DNA of 6,421 nucleotides from Acidobacteriaceae bacterium (GTDB lineage Bacteria; Acidobacteriota; Terriglobia; Bryobacterales; Bryobacteraceae). The notes beneath the pieces are model-generated. The model was given only the letters and a program-made list of their open reading frames with translations. It ran no database searches and was not told where the DNA came from. The stretch covers positions 1 to 6,421 of the forward strand of contig JAFARV010000055.1 in the NCBI GenBank assembly GCA_019245255.1, read 5' to 3'. A program made the position numbers and the translations under genes. Positions 4,744 through 6,421 of this stretch are shown here, piece after piece. The first letter of the stretch is position 1. Each line of letters begins with the position of its first letter.

Positions 4744-6421
4744 TGCAACAGACTTCGCCCGAGATCGGCGGCATGGGGCATTCCGTCAAGCGGAAGGAAG
4801 ATCGGCGTTTCCTGCTCGGCAAGGGAAATTATGTAGATGATATTCAGCTTCCACGCATGCTGCACGGCCAACTTGTGCGCAGTCCGTACGCGCATGCTCT
4901 GCTCAAAAGCATCAACATCGACGCCGCGATGAAGGTGCCAGGCGTACTGGCCGTGATTACCGGAGAGGATCTCGCGAAGGCGGGCCTCGCCTGGATGCCG
5001 ACGCTATTCTTCGATAAGCAAATGGTGCTGGCCACCGGGAAGGTTCTTTTCCAATCGCAGGAAGTGGCCTTCGTGGTTGCGGAAAATCGTTTCGCCGCAG
5101 CAGACGCGGCCGAACTCGTAGAAGTGGAATACGAGGAACTCCCTGTGCTGGTCGACCCGCATCGGGCACTCGATCCCGGCGCGCCGATCCTGCGCCCGGA
5201 TCGCGAGGACAAGACTAATCACATCTTTCACTGGGAAGTGGGAGATAACACCGCTACCGCTAAGGCATTTGAGCAAGCGCCCGTAAAAGCTGAGGTCGAT
5301 GCTGTGTTTCAACGCTGCCATCCCGCGCCGCTCGAAACGTGTGGGTGCGTCGCCGATTACAACACCGCCACGGAACGTTTGACCGTCTGGTTGACTTCGC
5401 AGGCGCCGCATGCGCACCGAACTCTTTTCGCGCTGGTAGCAGGTATCCCCGAGCATAATATCCGCGTCGTGTCGCCGGATATTGGTGGCGGATTCGGCAA
5501 TAAAGTACCCATTTACCCCGGCTATGTTTGTGCAGTTGTCGCATCATTGAAGTTAGGTCGACCGGTAAAGTGGATTGAGTCGCGATCAGAGAATCTTCAA
5601 TCCACCGGCTTCGCGCGCGACTATCACATGCGAGCCGAAATAGCCGCTGAAAACGACGGTACCGTCAAAGCCCTTCGCGTCAAAACGCTGGCCGACCACG
5701 GCGCTTTCAACGCTGCTGCTCAGCCGACGAAATTCCCCGCCGGGCTCTTCAGTGTTTGCACCGGCTCTTATCACTTCCCGAACGCATTCTGCGAAGTGGA
5801 CGGCGTCTATACGAACAAGGCGCCGGGCGGAATCGCCTATCGCTGTTCGTTCCGCGTAACGGAAGCCGCCTACCTGATCGAACGGGCCATGGATGTGCTC
5901 GCCTACAAGCTGAGTCAGGACCCGGTGGAACTCCGCCTGAAGAACTTCATTCCCTCCGGCAACTTCCCATATCAGACGCCGCTCGGCTGGAGTTATGACA
6001 GCGGCGACTACGCTGCGGCCATGAACAAGGCACTCGAAATAGCCGGTTATCGCGAACTGCGCAAGGAACAGAGCGAAAAACGTTCCCGCGGAGAATTGAT
6101 GGGCATTGGTGTGTCGAGTTTCACCGAAGTCGTCGGCGCCGGTCCGGCGCATACCTTCGACATTGCCGGTCTCAAGATGTTCGATAGCTGCGAAATTCGT
6201 ATTCACCCGACCGGGAAAGCGATCGCGCGGCTTGGAACCAAGTCACAAGGGCAGGGCCATGAAACGACCTTCCCACAGATCATTGCCCAGGAATTGGGAA
6301 TCCCGGTTTCGGATATAACACTCGAAGAAGGCGATACCGACACAGCACCATATGGTTTGGGAACCTATGCCAGCCGCAGCACGCCTGTCGCTGGAGGAGC
6401 CACCTCTATGGCCTCGCGCAA
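4740..6421 (+). CDS. coxL: Aerobic carbon monoxide dehydrogenase form I, large (Mo-Cu) subunit, partial at window edge
   Basis: My translation gives 560 uninterrupted codons to the right edge; full CoxL proteins are about 800 residues, so roughly 30% is missing. This subunit binds the molybdopterin cytosine dinucleotide and the Mo-S-Cu centre that oxidises CO to CO2. The decisive motif is AYRCSFR (bases 5835-5855), with Cys369 as the copper ligand; this is the form I signature, whereas form II has AYRGAGR. Other form I marks are TSQAPHAHRT with Gln221 (equivalent to Gln240 of the Oligotropha enzyme), DIGGGFGNK at about 247-255, ARDYHM, GVYTNKAPGG, EVVGAGPAHTFDIAGL, MFDSCEIRIHPTG, TKSQGQGHETTFPQIIAQEL and DTAPYGLGTYASRSTPVAGG. 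The start is ATG 4740, overlapping the coxS stop as ATGA, with AAGGAG (4727-4732) 7 nt before it; the ATG at 4743 is equally possible. The essential C-terminal glutamate (Glu763 in Oligotropha) lies beyond the window and cannot be checked. Confidence 0.97.
   Translation, partial: MMQQTSPEIGGMGHSVKRKEDRRFLLGKGNYVDDIQLPRMLHGQLVRSPYAHALLKSINIDAAMKVPGVLAVITGEDLAKAGLAWMPTLFFDKQMVLATGKVLFQSQEVAFVVAENRFAAADAAELVEVEYEELPVLVDPHRALDPGAPILRPDREDKTNHIFHWEVGDNTATAKAFEQAPVKAEVDAVFQRCHPAPLETCGCVADYNTATERLTVWLTSQAPHAHRTLFALVAGIPEHNIRVVSPDIGGGFGNKVPIYPGYVCAVVASLKLGRPVKWIESRSENLQSTGFARDYHMRAEIAAENDGTVKALRVKTLADHGAFNAAAQPTKFPAGLFSVCTGSYHFPNAFCEVDGVYTNKAPGGIAYRCSFRVTEAAYLIERAMDVLAYKLSQDPVELRLKNFIPSGNFPYQTPLGWSYDSGDYAAAMNKALEIAGYRELRKEQSEKRSRGELMGIGVSSFTEVVGAGPAHTFDIAGLKMFDSCEIRIHPTGKAIARLGTKSQGQGHETTFPQIIAQELGIPVSDITLEEGDTDTAPYGLGTYASRSTPVAGGATSMASR

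Noticed and set aside
5004..5456. Minus-strand 150-codon open frame inside coxL
   Set aside because: It is antisense to coxL, with no ribosome site or domain pattern.
5586..6206. Minus-strand 206-codon open frame inside coxL
   Set aside because: It lies fully antisense to the strongly conserved coxL coding sequence, and its translation matches no family I know. Long antisense frames are expected in GC-rich codon usage.

Overview
The window looks like a chromosomal segment of a soil-type bacterium, probably an acidobacterium. The main pointer is the protein at 1681-2514, which has the layout of the TIGR03435 family, a group strongly expanded in Acidobacteriota (Solibacter/Bryobacter-like genomes). 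Moderate GC and the mix of small secreted proteins agree with this. The assignment is inference from gene content, since no rRNA or other phylogenetic marker lies in the window.

Layout. (1) At 1-302 on the minus strand lies the N-terminal part of a SnoaL-like (NTF2-fold) protein cut by the window edge. Its frame stays open up to an ATG at 476, and this extension reads like a twin-arginine signal peptide. (2) At 618-1529, divergent from it, is an AraC-family transcription regulator that may control the SnoaL-like gene. (3) At 1681-2514 is an exported TIGR03435-family protein of unknown function. (4) At 2544-3086 on the minus strand, convergent with the previous gene, is a small secreted protein that looks like a calycin/DUF1579-type beta-barrel. 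(5) At 3374-6421 on the plus strand is an operon coxM-coxS-coxL that runs off the right edge.

The cox operon is the best-supported and functionally clearest part. It encodes the FAD subunit, the two-[2Fe-2S] subunit and the first 560 residues of the molybdopterin subunit of aerobic carbon monoxide dehydrogenase. The gene order M-S-L and the active-site loop AYRCSFR in the large subunit mark it as form I, the Mo-Cu enzyme that truly oxidises CO, and not a form II or generic xanthine-oxidase-type hydroxylase. Electrons from CO at the Mo-Cu site of CoxL would pass through the two CoxS clusters to FAD in CoxM and then to the respiratory chain. The three genes are tightly coupled: 11 bp between M and S, and an ATGA overlap between S and L. 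A good Shine-Dalgarno precedes each, and a TATAAT box lies 36 bp before coxM.

Nothing in the window looks like a mobile element, CRISPR array, tRNA or rRNA. I see no clearly undescribed system. The most interesting points are the form I CO dehydrogenase in a probable acidobacterium and the possible dual start (exported versus cytoplasmic) of the SnoaL-like protein.
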